Source of the DNA: Dendrobium chrysotoxum
Lineage: Eukaryota; Streptophyta; Magnoliopsida; Asparagales; Orchidaceae
Assembly: GCA_019925795.1 (NCBI GenBank)
Contig: CM034305.1
Location: forward strand, 97,857,571-97,921,570
Direction: 5' to 3'
DNA length: 64,000 bases
In this document: one piece after another, positions 45,119 to 56,701 of the stretch
How positions within the stretch are numbered: the first letter of the stretch is position 1
How the letters are laid out: the number at the start of each line of letters is the position of its first letter
Notes under the pieces: model-generated
What the model was told of the DNA's origin: nothing
What the model saw: only the letters and a program-made list of their open reading frames with translations
Databases searched by the model: none
Position numbers and translations under genes: made by a program

Positions 45119-45173
<55 letters not shown>
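45119..45173. repeat. TA microsatellite at the LINE 5' end
   Basis: Uninterrupted TA repeats of about 27 units immediately upstream of the LINE 5' end. Confidence 0.85.
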
Positions 45174-45176
<3 letters not shown>

Positions 45177-45500
45177 GATATGAAAATGTAAATGATATGA
45201 TTTATGCTTACATGTGCATGTTGACTGATAAAGCACACTCCCTTATGGTACTGGCTGGGGACGCAATGTACCCATGTATGTAAATAGAAAATGTTATAAA
45301 AAATAAAAAGGAAATGAAAAAATGGGTACCTTTATTGGTACTATTTTAGACGGTGACTCCTGTGATGGTTTTATTATTTACAAGAAAAGATAAAAATATG
45401 GATAAAGATATGGTTAAAGATATGATGTATGCATAAAATTGAAAGTGTTGAAATAAAATTATTAAATAGAATTACTTTATGCATTGAAATGATCATGCAT

Positions 45501-47390
45501 ATTATTCCAAATGTATTGGGCTACTGCAATTTAGAAACATGATTTACTCATCATTTGGCAGCAGAACCACTCGGTTCAGAGGGCCCCGGGTCATAACCGT
45601 TTACCTGCAGCGTCATTTGGCGGCGAAACTGCCAGTTAGAGGACACGTACAACGTCCTTACTGTCATAAGATTATTTGAGAATGGATCCTAGTGATATTT
45701 TCGACTAGGCATTAGCTCTACGTGAGCTGAAGTACTTTTCAATTTGTCCACCTCGGCAAACTGTTGCGGAGGGTGAATAGGTTTTGTTTTAAGCATTTTG
45801 ATGGTTAAATTTTCATTTTAAATATTTGGAGTTTTGAAATTTTTGGATTTTCACGGGTATTTGGGTGGAATTTTGAAAATGTAAAGTATTTAGAATTAAC
45901 CCCTCCGGTTGAGATCTATGTTCAACACGGCCATCATCGTGGTGTTTGGGGTCATTTATATTTGTGGATTAAACCTTGTCGACTCTGTCGAGCTGTCAAC
46001 AGAGGATCGGGTTTCGTAGACTTTGTGCCTTTGTTAATGAATTTTTTTGTCAGATGCCTTGAAGGCCTAATATGAACGTATAAAACAAATATCACGGTCG
46101 ACACCATGACCGTATATCTGTTTGATAGTTCGAGCCGTGTCAACCCTTATCTATCTTCATAAAAGGATCGGGCTCGATCTTAGGTTCATTTATTGACACA
46201 CTCAGCATCCCTAGACGTCACATGTGTGTCCAAAACACGCTCGTCGGGGCCCATACGAGTTGGGTGATTGCACTTATCTCTTTTGTGTACTTATGTGTAT
46301 ACAGATTAAGGTGCATGTGCAGGGGCATTTTTGAATATTTGGCGGATGTACTATGGCAACCCACAGAAGCTCGTGCCTGTCGTAGTCCTTCTATATTTGC
46401 CAGTAGGTAGTTTGTTGAACGCACAACTACTATTCATCAAGAAGCTTGCAAGCCTAAACAATCTTTTCTAACTAAATGTTCAAAACCTGGTTGAACTGAG
46501 ATTCACTCACTCTATAATGTTGATTGAAAATCTTTATGTTGTTGATTGCAAGTGTGTTATTGCATCCTTTACAATGTTCCCACATTATGAGTGATAACAC
46601 TAGCCTTTGATTCTAGTTAACAAGTTGCATTCCAATCGTGATAGCTTTCATGAATCAACTGAAGATTTTTGTATTGTAACTTGTAGGTAGATCGCGACAT
46701 TCCTTGCAATCCCTATCGATTATCACTTAGGGATTTCTCATATCCAATATTGCAAGTGAAATATCATGGTTCAAAGCCTCCCCCCCCCCCCCCCCCCCCA
46801 ATGACTTTGGCATAAAACCCTATTCTTCGTGCTCTTCTTGTTACTTGTAATCAAATCACACTTGCAAGCTCTTTGCAATAAGTTTGATGAAAATTCATCA
46901 ATCTCTTCATTCCAATTGAGATGATCCCACAAATTGATTGTTATTGTTCAAATGAAGTTTCTTTGTTGCTCATTTATCTTAGTCATGTTCAACTTCGAGT
47001 TAAGCTCATGTTCATTGCACTTCTACTTGATTCTTGCTTGTGTGTTGATCGTGCTTGGATGCCTCCCTTCACGAGTCCCCTGTTATATGTTGAGATTCAT
47101 TTTCAACATTCTCCACAAGTTCATTTGGTGTTCGCTTTCAAATTGAAATGGTACTTTTTTGTTTGAAAGCTTAGTGTTGTGATTCAAATCAATCATTATA
47201 TTGCTCATTCACTTAATTAAATCCTTGATTCAAGTTAAGAGCAATGTTATTTGAGTCCAAGTTCTTTGTAGTCAAGTTTGAATTCAAGTTTTCATTGAGT
47301 TCATTTGATGCCCGAATTCAGTCCAAATACAGTCCCCTATTAGGTAGCCTCCCGACGTCTCCCGCATTTAGGAAAAACTACGGAAAACTG
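45501..47390. other. Repeat-derived sequence, no gene
   Basis: No coding region is supported. Notable bits are CGTCATTTGGCGGCGAAACTG near 45610 next to a similar CATTTGGCAGCAGAACC near 45555, and a run of 20 C (46780-46799). It may belong partly to repeat copy A. Confidence 0.35.
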
Positions 47391-47398
47391 GGCCTCCT

Positions 47399-47640
47399 GC
47401 CACGCTAGAGAAAAGTGTGTACGATAAGTGTCCTTGGACACCGCGGCCGTCAAATCTTCAATCCCACCTCGCCAGAGAAAGGCGTGTATGGGTCTTCGAT
47501 AACTATTTCAAAATAACACCGTTTTATATTTTGTCCTCGCCACGCTAAAGAAAAGCGTGTACAGGGCTTACCCGCCTCCCCGTGGGCGTCGCACCGGGTT
47601 CCTTTCCCACCACGCTAGAGCAAAGCGTGTATGGGCGGTC
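47399..47640. repeat. Four hairpin-forming repeats (CACGCT...AGCGTG)
   Basis: Units near 47401, 47467, 47541 and 47611 share CACGCTARAGMAAAGCGTGTA. Each folds as a CACGCT/AGCGTG stem with a 6-7-nt loop; the second and first are less perfect. Spacing is 66-74 bp and the sequence between units is unrelated. Confidence 0.75.
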
Positions 47641-47854
47641 TTCCGGCTCAACATATACGCCGAAAACGGGTTTTGAGTTAAAGGAATTATACTAGCGCTG
47701 GAGATTTGGTGATGACACCGACGAAATGTATATAAAAAAAATACAAATTTCTTTTTACCCTCCCTCTTTTTTTTATCTCCCCATCTCTTTTTTTCTTTTT
47801 TTTTTTGAAATCTCCTCTCCTCTCCTCTCTTTTTTTTAACTCTCCACATCTCTC

Positions 47855-47857
<3 letters not shown>

Positions 47858-47924
<67 letters not shown>
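47858..47924. repeat. TA microsatellite
   Basis: About 33 TA units following a CT-rich tract. Frames reading through it are artefacts. Confidence 0.9.
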
Positions 47925-47927
<3 letters not shown>

Positions 47928-48156
47928 TTCTTAACTCTAAAGATACCACACTTAATATCAGTAGTCAATAGCAAGATAACTAAATCAAATAATGATAGCA
48001 ATGATATTGATCACAAATAATGATGATTATTTAATGGCAACAGAGAAATAAGAAGTGAAATAGAAATAATATAGAATCAGGAATAAACCTCTTCTCTTTC
48101 TCTTAGCTATTGTGATGAGGACATCGACAGACGTTATCGATGAGTTTACCAGCGCC

Positions 48157-48184
48157 GGAATCGTATATCAATGGCTACGATTCC
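48157..48184 (+). promoter_or_regulatory. Hairpin near the LTR start, element 3 version
   Basis: GGAATCGTA, loop of 10, TACGATTCC. The 3' LTR copy (54965-54992) has one more pair: GGAATCGTAG, loop of 8, CTACGATTCC. Same place as the CGTGGCCGT hairpin of element 1 but with a different stem sequence. Confidence 0.7.
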
Positions 48185-49311
48185 CAGTTTGTATTTGTGA
48201 TGCATTTATTGTATGATAGTTTATTTATTTTCCAGTTTACGTTTGTACCCTTCGTATGAGTATTGTCTTGAGTTGTAGCCCAAGGGGCATATGTGTCTTT
48301 GTCTTTTAGTTTCTTGTGGCCTATATATTGTGGCCTCCTCTATTGTATTAAATGATGAATTGATGAATGAAATTTTCTTAGTGTTGATCTCTTTGTGAGT
48401 TCGTGAGATTCCCAAGATCTCTTTGTGAGTTCTTGAGGAGGTGATACTTGAGGTTTGTAGCTCTCTAAATTTTCCCTTTCCCCTACACCCATCTTCTTCT
48501 TCCCCTACCTAACCGAAGCCTCACCACCCTCTCAATCCCCCACCGCCGCAACAGCCCCACTGTCGGCCTCCCTTGGTCGGCCCAGCCACCGGCGGCCCTC
48601 CCAGTTCCCACGGTCGGCTGCCAGCCCGTTGGTTCCAACCCACCGCCCCTTTGGCCTCCCACCTTGCCGCCGGCTCTCCCCTTGACCCAACCCCTTTGAA
48701 TTTCAAATTCCCCTAGATTAAATTACTTTCCTAATTAGTCTTCTCTATTTAGGAAAGTCATTCAAGGGAATTTAAATCTACTTTTGAAATTCAAACCTTT
48801 TCCCTCTCATTATAATCAAATTAGGAAGTTATTTTAAATTTAATCAAATCTGAAATTAAAATTAGATTTGATTATAATTTAATTAATATCCTTTGGGCCC
48901 CACTTACTAAACCTAAAACTCCCTCTCTCCCTCTCTCTTTGGCTGGCCCCCCTAATCCTCCCATTAATCAATTAAATCCCTTAAATCAAGGATCTAATTA
49001 ATGCAATTTCCTCACCAACTCCCCTCTCCCCTCTCAATGCCGCCAGCCCCATTAATGGGCTCTCCCCATTGATTCCTATTGAGGCGCCTAATCCCATATT
49101 AATTTGAATTCAAATTTCAAATTAATTCCCTCCCAAATCCACTTAAATCTAAATTAATTTCAGATTTCTAATTTTCCTAATCCCACCCTACCCTCCCTCT
49201 TCCTCTCCCTACCCGAGATCCTATCCCTCCCCCTCTTCTCTCCCTACTACCCCCCCCCCCCCCCACCAGCGGCCATCAAGGAACACCACTAAAACAATTC
49301 TCATCTCATGG

Positions 49312-49593
49312 ATGGCGGATCTTGAAGACGAACCTATCTTCGCATACGAAGAAAATGGCCAAATAAACGTCCTACGATCTTTGTTCTTCGACATTGGGTT
49401 TTGAGAAGAAGGCACCGTCGAGGAATACCTTGCCCGTATTCAATATTGTTTGATCGAGATCATTGGTGAGCAACAACCTTCCGGTCCGTGGCAAATCATC
49501 GGCCGACCACCCACCCCTCCATCGCCGGCTACCTTTCCATCAACGAAGATCGTAGGCTCCTTCTTCCTCGTGGTGATTTCAACTCTAGTGTAG
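49312..49593 (+). pseudogene. LTR small ORF of element 3, 5' LTR copy with one stop
   Basis: Frame from ATG 49312: MADLEDEPIFAYEENGQINV, then LRSLFFDIGF, TGA (near 49402), TVEEYLARIQYCLIEIIGEQ, QPSGPWQIIGRPPTPPSPAT, ending at TAG 49591-49593. It is homologous to 18722-19045 across the LRSxFFDxG, TVEEYL and GRxxTxxxPAT parts; the C-terminal third differs. Confidence 0.6.
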
Positions 49594-49880
49594 AGTATCT
49601 TCACCCGCTAAAACCCTAGGGTAGTTGAGTGAGTGCTCTCTCAAGGTGAAACTCTTATTATTAAATTGTGGATTTCTGTTACAAGTTATGAGTGTTACTC
49701 TTGCCTTTGTATTTGCTTAAGCCGTTTGGTTAATCTATAGGTATTTCTTTGCCTAAGCAAGTGGAAGACTACGAATAATCTAAACATTTGTTTGTTATGA
49801 CGATGATTTATTAATTGGAAAGTTTGTTACAAGTTGTTCTTATTAATCCCTTGCGAACTCCATGCATATTTTACATCATC

Positions 49881-49895
49881 TTGATATCAGAGCAT
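49881..49895 (+). other. Primer-binding site of element 3
   Basis: TTGATATCAGAGCATGG-type sequence follows the 5' LTR by two bases. TGATATCAGAGC differs by one base from the TGGTATCAGAGC used by element 1. Confidence 0.8.
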
Positions 49896-50240
49896 GGTAG
49901 GCATAGGTAACACATGCTAGAAAACATCCTAGGGGCTTACCTAACCAACCATTCACTTGTTTGCATGCATTGCATTGCTTAAATAATTTATTTCATAGTG
50001 TTCCCTTGTTGTCCAGAAAATTTCTGCACCTTTTAGAAAGCTTTTTGTGTCTCTAACCTAGGTTTTAAGTGCTGTCCTCACCCTAGGAACCTCCCTAATC
50101 ACTTGGATCATTCATCTCCTTGCTGTAGTTTGCTGTCCACTTCAAAACTGCATCATTTAGAGGCGTTAGGAGCATATAACTTAGTGTCTAGGTGCTGTCC
50201 TTTGTCCATTTACCTACCCTAGTGTCCCCTAGTACCAACA

Positions 50241-53200
50241 ATGGACCCGGAAAACATTCAAGCAACGCTGGACCTTATAGTTGGTCAACTTGGGACGGTT
50301 ACCCAACAAATTAGGAACACCCAGACTGACTTAGCCGACTTCCGACGCCAAACTGGTGAGCGACTTGATAACATTGAGCGTCTAGGAAACCTCGCGATTT
50401 ACACCCCTTCTAGACTGCATTCCCCTTATGGTGATGAGACCCGGACTGAATATGGACTACCTAGAGACCACTATCGTCATAACCTTAGACCAACTCAAGA
50501 CCCTATAGGACGTGAACTCATTGGAAGGGATAACGATGCCCAATTGCTTAAAAACATTCGTATAGATGCCCCTACCTATGATGGTACCCTTGATCCACAA
50601 ATTTTCTTAGATTGGATCAAAGGAATGGATAGTTACTTCAAATGGTATAATATCTCAGAGGAACGAAAAGTTAGGTTCGTGGAGATGAAACATACGGGCC
50701 GAGCCAACCACTACTGGACAAACTTGGAGAACATGCGTGAAGCCCGAGGAGAACACCCCATCACCGATTGGAGAACGATGAAACAGGAGCTCAAGAGAAA
50801 ATATCTCCCCTCGTCCTACTACCCTAAGCACTTAGATAAGTGGAATAGGCTGACTCAAAGGAGTAGACCTGTCCAAGATTATATCTCTGCCTTTGATGAC
50901 TACCTGATTCATTGCAGTGGTGAGGAGACCACTACCCCAACCCAAATCCTTTCAATGTTTAGAGCTGGCTTAAGAGAGGACCTCCGAAATGAGCTTTTTG
51001 CGAGAGGAATTGACACTTTGGAAGCAGCTTGTAGTTTAGCGCTCGACCTTGAAGAGTCTAGGACCCATTCTCACTCTAGGCATCCAGACTCCCGCTCAGG
51101 CCCATATAGAGCTTCTTCCAGTCAACCTCAAACCCGACCTACTGGTCCCGTAGTTAACCGACCAACTGCGAGTCAACCTCAATCCCGTCCCGACTTTAAA
51201 GGAAAGACTCCTGATCGTGATTCACCTAAAATAACCTCTGGAACCAAATGCCATAAGTGTCATGGGTATGGACACATTGCCTCGCAATGTTCTAGTCCCT
51301 ATAAGGTCACCATAATTGAAGAGTTTGATGAAGAAGAGGCAGAACCTTATACTGATTTAATCCATCATGTAGACGATGAAGAAGATTTTTTCCGTGAAGA
51401 GGACCCTGTAGAATTACAAGTAGTTAGATGCGCCTTGTCCCAACCAAAACCAAGTGATGATTGGCAGAGGACCTCAATCTTCCACACCTTCACTAAAATA
51501 GGGGACAAGAACTGCAAGGTCATCATTGACGGTGGCAGTTGCATCAATGCGGTCTCTTCCACGATGATATCCAAACTTAATCTAAAGACGACTCCCCACC
51601 CGAACCCCTATAAAGTCGCTTGGATTAATTCGACTGCCATGGAGATTAAAGATCGGAGCCTTATTCCCCTAGACTTTGTTGGATATCAAGAGAAGATTTG
51701 GTGTGATGTTTTGACTATGGATGTGGGTCAAATTATCCTAGGTGGCCCATGGTTATTTGACAACGATGTCCATATTCATGGGAGGATAAACACCTGCGTG
51801 TTTGAGCATAATGGCAAGAAGATTAAGCTAGTACCTTCGCAACCTAAACCCCTTAAAACGGAAGTCAAGACTGCTCCCGTCAAACCTAACAAAGAATTAC
51901 ACTTCTTAACTGCGAAAGAAGTAGAAGTCGAACTTAACCAAGGAGCTCCTATGTATGCCCATGTGGCACGCGAAGCCAATGAAGAACAGGGAAACCCCAT
52001 ACCGATTAAAGTTCAGCCCCTCCTTGAAACGTTTGCTGATGTATTCCCTGATGATTTTCCCGACCATCTACCCCCTTTAAGGGATATCCAGCATGCTATC
52101 GGCTTGGTACCAGGTGCATCACTGCCCAACCTCCCTCATTACCGCATGAATCCCGATGAGCATGCCAAGTTAAAAGAACAAGTTGATGATTTGCTCAAAA
52201 GGGGTTTCATCAAAGAAAGTTTAAGTCCGTGTGCGGTACCTGCCCTGTTAACTCCTAAAAAGGACGGTTCTTGGAGGATGTGTGTTGATAGTCACGCTAT
52301 CAACAAGATTACCGTGAAATACCGTTTTCCTATCCCTCGATTGGACGACATGTTAGACATGATGACTGGGGCAACTCTATTTTCGAAAATTGATCTTAAA
52401 AGCGGATATCATCAAATCAGAATCCGCCCTGGTGATGAATGGAAGACGGCCTTCAAAAAAAAGATGGGTTGTATGAATGGATGGATATGCCATTTGGTCT
52501 TAGTAATGCTCCTAGCACATCCATGCGGGTTATGACCCAAGTTTTGCGCCCATTCTTAGGAAAATTCGTGGTCGTCTATTTTGATGATATATTGATTTAT
52601 AGTAATTCGGTGAATCAGCATTTAAATCATCTTAAACAAGTTTGTGAAGTCATGAGAAAGGAATAGTTGTATGCTAACCCTAAGAAGTGTATGTTTCTCA
52701 CAGATAATGTTTCTTTTCACGGATTTATCGTTTCATCCCAAGAAATATCAGCTGACCCTGAGAAAGTACGTGCGATTAATGAGTGGCCTGAACCTAAGAA
52801 TATTAGGGATGTTCGGAGTTTTCATGGATTAGCCACCTTTTATCGGAGATTCATTAGGAATTTCAGCACTATCGTAGCCCCTATAACTGATTGCCTCAAG
52901 AAGAGAGAATTCATTTGGACTACACATGCCTCAAGAGCTTTTGAGGAAATTAAGAGGAAAATGATAGAGGCTCCTATAATGCGTCTACCAGATTTTTCTA
53001 AGGTCTTTGAAGTAACTTGTGATGCTTCTGGCATAGGTATTGGAGGAGTTTTATCGCAAGAGGGACACCTCGTTGCGTATTTTAGCGAGAAGCTAAACGA
53101 TATCCGTCAATGGTATTCTACCTACAACAAGGAGTTTTATGCGATCATTCAATCCCTTAGATATTAGAGACACTACTTGTTGCCACAAGAATTTGTGATA

Positions 53201-55008
53201 TTCTCGGATCATGAAGCTTTGCGATACATTAATTTGCAGAAGAAACTCAATGCCCGTCATGGTCGTTGGGTTGAGTTTTTGCAAGAGTACACTTATACAA
53301 TTAGACATAAAGCAGGATCTGAGAATAAAGCTGCGGATGCCCTAAGTCGAAGGTTAATGATTACCCGAGAAATGAGAACCGAAGTAATCGGATTTGAACG
53401 ACTTAAGGAAGATTATTTGGACTGGCCTGATTTTAAAGAAGTATATTCATCACTATCGACTACGGACGAGCGAATTGTAGATGATTTCTTTTTGGAAGAT
53501 GGTTACTTATTTAAATCGCAGAAGTTGTGTATTCCCAATACGTCGCTCCGAGAATTCCTCGTTTGGGAATTACATGCTGGAGGCTTAGCTGGGCATTTTG
53601 GTCAATCTAAAACCATTGCTGCCATTGAACATCGATTCTTTTGGCCCAGTTTGAAGCGGGATGTAAGTAGGTTGGTCAAGAGATGCCACACATGCCAATT
53701 AGCCAAGCAAAGAAACTAAAATACCGGCCTCTACACACCCTTGCCCGTACCCCACTGCTCGTGGCAGGACGTCAGCATGAACTTGGTTTTAGGGCTACCC
53801 AAGACTATCAAGAAGCATGACTCAATATGTGTAGTAGTGGATAGATTCTCTAAGATGGTACATTTTCTCCCATGTTCCAAAACATTTGATGCTTCTAGGA
53901 TTGCTAAATTGTACTTTGATGAAATTGTCAGACTTCACGGGCTCCCTAAGACTATTGTGTCGGATCGAGATGCAAAATTTACTAGCTATTTTTGGAAAAC
54001 GTTATGGCATAAGATGGGTACTAAATTGCAATTCTCTACCGCCTTCCACCCTCAGACGGATGGTCAAACAGAAGTTGTTAATAGGAGCCTAGGTAACCTC
54101 CTTAGGACTTTAGTAGGCGAACATATTAGAGAGTGGGATTCTAAGTTGCCTATTGCCGAGTTTGCTTATAATAATTCCATTAACCGAACCACAGGCATGA
54201 GTCCAGCGAAAATTGTATACGAATACCAACCTAAACAACCCATTGATTTAATTCCCATGAGTCCTAGGGGTAAAACATCAGAGTCTGCATATGCATTTGC
54301 ATCGCATCTCCAGGAGTTACACACAGAGATTAGAAAGAAAATTGAACAAAGTAACGCCAATTATAAATTTATTGCTGATAACAAAAGAAGGTTTAAAGAA
54401 TTCAAAGTTGGAGACTTCGTGATGGTACGGATCCGCCCGGAGTGCATTCCTCCAGGCTCCGTAAAGAAGTTGCATGTTAGAAGCGCCGGACCGTTTAAAA
54501 TAATCTCGAAGGTTAATAGTAATACTTATGTACTAGACCTTCCAGAAGGTTTTAACATTAATCTTATATTTAATATAGAAGATTTAGTAACCTTCGAGGG
54601 ACCAAAATTTAACCCCAACAATCCACTTCATAATCAGCCTTGTGTGACCCCACCTGGTGAGATCCCTAACCTACCTCCACTTCCCAGTTTGCCTTACCCC
54701 TAGCGGAGAAGATCGAAGCAATACTAGATGATGAGATCATTTCCACAAAAGAAAAGGGACGCCGAAGATACCTAGTTCACTGGAAGGGAACACCGGAGAC
54801 AGAGGATACATGGATTGATAGAGACGAGCTTCAGAGATTAGACCCAGATCTCCTAGAGTTGTACGAGAGCTCTAGAGATATTAACTCGACGGGGTCGAGT
54901 TCTCTCCCACCTGGGGAGAATGATGAGGACATCGACAGACGTTATCGACGAGTTTACCAGCGTCGGAATCGTAGATTAATGGCTACGATTCCCAGTTTGT
55001 ATTTTTGA
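50241..55008 (+). pseudogene. Element 3 Gag-Pol polyprotein, broken in Pol
   Basis: ATG 50241 opens 764 codons through Gag (KNIRIDAPTYDGTLDPQIFL; zinc knuckle CHKCHGYGHIASQC ~51250), protease (IIDGGSCINAVSS, Gly in place of the usual Ser of DSG) and the start of RT. A one-base loss in an A run near 52456-52463 shifts the frame; RT (VVYFDDILIYSNS) continues in the next frame. Stops follow at 52664 (TAG), 53165 (TAG) and 53717 (TAA). Integrase 53720-54400 keeps VVVDRFSKMVHFLP, SDRDAKF and HPQTDGQTEVVNRS. A second shift near 54690-54700 separates the chromodomain (KGRRRYLVHWKGTPETEDTW), which is followed by IDRDELQRLDPDLLELYESS and a tail into the 3' LTR ending at TGA 55006-55008. Confidence 0.93.
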
Positions 55009-56696
55009 TGCATTTCTTATATGATAGTTTATTTATTTTCCAGTTTACGTTTGTACCCTTCGTATGAGTATTGTCTTGAGTTGTAGCACAAGGGACATAT
55101 GTGTCTTTGTCTTTTAGTTTCTTGTGGCCTATATATTGTGGCCTCCTCTACTGTATTAGATGATGAATTGATGAATGAAATTTTCTTAGTGTTGATCTCT
55201 TTGTGAGTTCGTGAGATTCCCAAGATCTCTTTGTGAGTTCTTGAGGAGGTGGTACTTGAGGTTTGTAGCTCTCTAAATTTTCCCTTTCCCCTACACCCAT
55301 CTTCTTCTTCCCCTACCTAACCGAAGCCTCACCACCCTCTCAATCCCCCACCGCCGCAACAGCCCCACCGCCAGCCTCCCTTGGCTGGCCTAGCCACCGG
55401 CGGCCCTCCCAGTTCCCACGGCCGGCTGCCAGCCCGCCGGTTCCAACCCGCTGCCCCTTGGCCTCCCACCTTGCTGTCGGCTCTCCCCTTGACCCAACCC
55501 CTTTGAATTTCAAATTCCCCTAGATTAAATTACTTTCCTAATTAGTCTTCTCTATTAGGAAAGTCATTCAAGGGAATTTAAATCAACTTTTGAAATTCAA
55601 ACCTTTTCCCTCTCATTATAAACCAAATTAGGAAGTTATTTTAAATTTAATCAAATCTGAAATTAAAATCAGATTTGATTATAATTTAATTAATATCCTT
55701 TGGGCCCCACTTACTAAACCTAAAACTCCCTCTCTCCCTCTCTCTTTGGCCGGCCCCCCTAATCCTCCCATTAATTAATTAGATCCCTTAAATCAAGGAT
55801 CTAATTAATGCAATTTCCTCACCAACTCCCCTCTCAATGCCGCCGGCCCCATTAATGGGCTCTCCCCATTGATTCCTATTGAGGCCCCTAATCCCATATT
55901 AATTTGAATTCAAATTTCAAATTAATTCCCTCCCAAATTCACTTAAATCTGAATTAATTTCAGATTTCTAATTTTCCTAATCCAACCCTCCACCTAGCCA
56001 CCCCACCCTCCCTCTTCCTCTCCCTACCCGAGATCCTATCCCTCCCCCTCTTCTCTCCCTACTCCCCCCCCCCCCCCCCCCCTCCGGCGACCACCAAGGA
56101 ACACCACTAAAACAATTCTCATCTCATGGATGGCGGATCTTGAATAGGAGCCTATCTTCGCATACGAAGAAAATGGCCAAATAAATGTCCTACGATCTCC
56201 GTTCTTCGACGTTGGGTTTGGAGAAGAAGGCACCGTCAAGGAATACATTGCCCGTATTCAATATTGTTTGATCTTGATCATTGGTGAGCAACAACCTTCC
56301 GGTCCGTGGCAAATCATCGGACGACCACCCACCCCTCCATCGCCGGCTACCTTTCCATCAACGAAGATCGTAGGCTCCTTCTTCCTCGTGGTGATTTCAA
56401 CTCTAGTGTGGAGTATCTTCACCCGCTAAAACCCTAGGATAGTTGAGTGAGGGCTCTCTCAAGATGAAACTCTTATTATTAAATTATGGATTTCTGTTAC
56501 AAGTTATGAGTGTTACTCTTGCCTTTGTATTTGCTTAAGCCGTTTGGTTAATCTACATGTATTTCTTTACCTAAGCAAGTGGAAGACTACGAATAATCTA
56601 AACCTTTGTTTGTTATGACGATGATTTACTAATTGGAAAGTTTGTTACAAGTTGTTCTTATTAATCCCTTGTGAACTCCATGCATGTTTTACATCA
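54921..56696 (+). repeat. 3' LTR of element 3
   Basis: 1,776 bp. The first 88 bp encode the Pol tail. It has a run of 19 C (56064-56082) where the 5' LTR has 15. CTGGGGAGAA (54911-54920) before it is the polypurine tract. Confidence 0.93.
56130..56429 (+). pseudogene. LTR small ORF of element 3, 3' LTR copy with one stop
   Basis: Same frame as 49312-49593 but with TAG at codon 6 (56145) and no TGA after the FFDVGF segment (INVLRSPFFDVGFGEEGTV). It runs on to TAA 56427-56429. The two LTR copies have different single stops, so their common source probably had an open frame. Confidence 0.6.
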
Positions 56697-56701
56697 TATT
56701 G

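Larger units (their letters stand above)
40447..45500 (+). mobile_element. Repeat copy A: unclassified LTR-like element, interrupted by a LINE
   Basis: Starts TGTAAGAACCG at 40447 and is homologous to copy B from 60724. Shared blocks: GAGCGAGC-rich start; ACTCYTTGTGGGRGATAACT (40608 / 60939); GGATCTTTTTATARGTGTTAA (~41613 / 61850); and, after the LINE, TGTGCATGTTGA with ACTATTTTAGACGRTGRCTCC (~45210-45365 / 62170-62300). The right end is uncertain and the element may extend to about 46400. No protein frame was recognised, so it is non-coding or very decayed; the start motif suggests an LTR. Confidence 0.6.
48113..49878 (+). repeat. 5' LTR of element 3
   Basis: 1,766 bp, very similar to the 3' LTR. 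Contains the hairpin (48157-48184), TATA-like box (48322), GC-rich GCCGGC stretch, a run of 15 C (49250-49264) and the small ORF (49312-49593). Confidence 0.93.
48113..56696 (+). mobile_element. Element 3: Ty3/gypsy chromovirus with two LTRs
   Basis: An 8.6-kb element with LTRs 48113-49878 and 54921-56696 (start TGATGAGGACATC, end ACATCA). Flanked by a perfect target duplication TATTG (48108-48112, 56697-56701). Its proteins align along the whole length with element 1, but the LTR and codons are well diverged. Its Gag is intact whereas Pol has frameshifts and stops. Confidence 0.95.

Noticed and set aside
47399..47640. CRISPR-like reading of the hairpin array
   Set aside because: Only four diverged units with irregular spacing in a plant nuclear repeat region, and no cas genes.
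47568..48020. ORFs with long YIYIYI stretches (also 38902-39096)
   Set aside because: They read through TA microsatellites.
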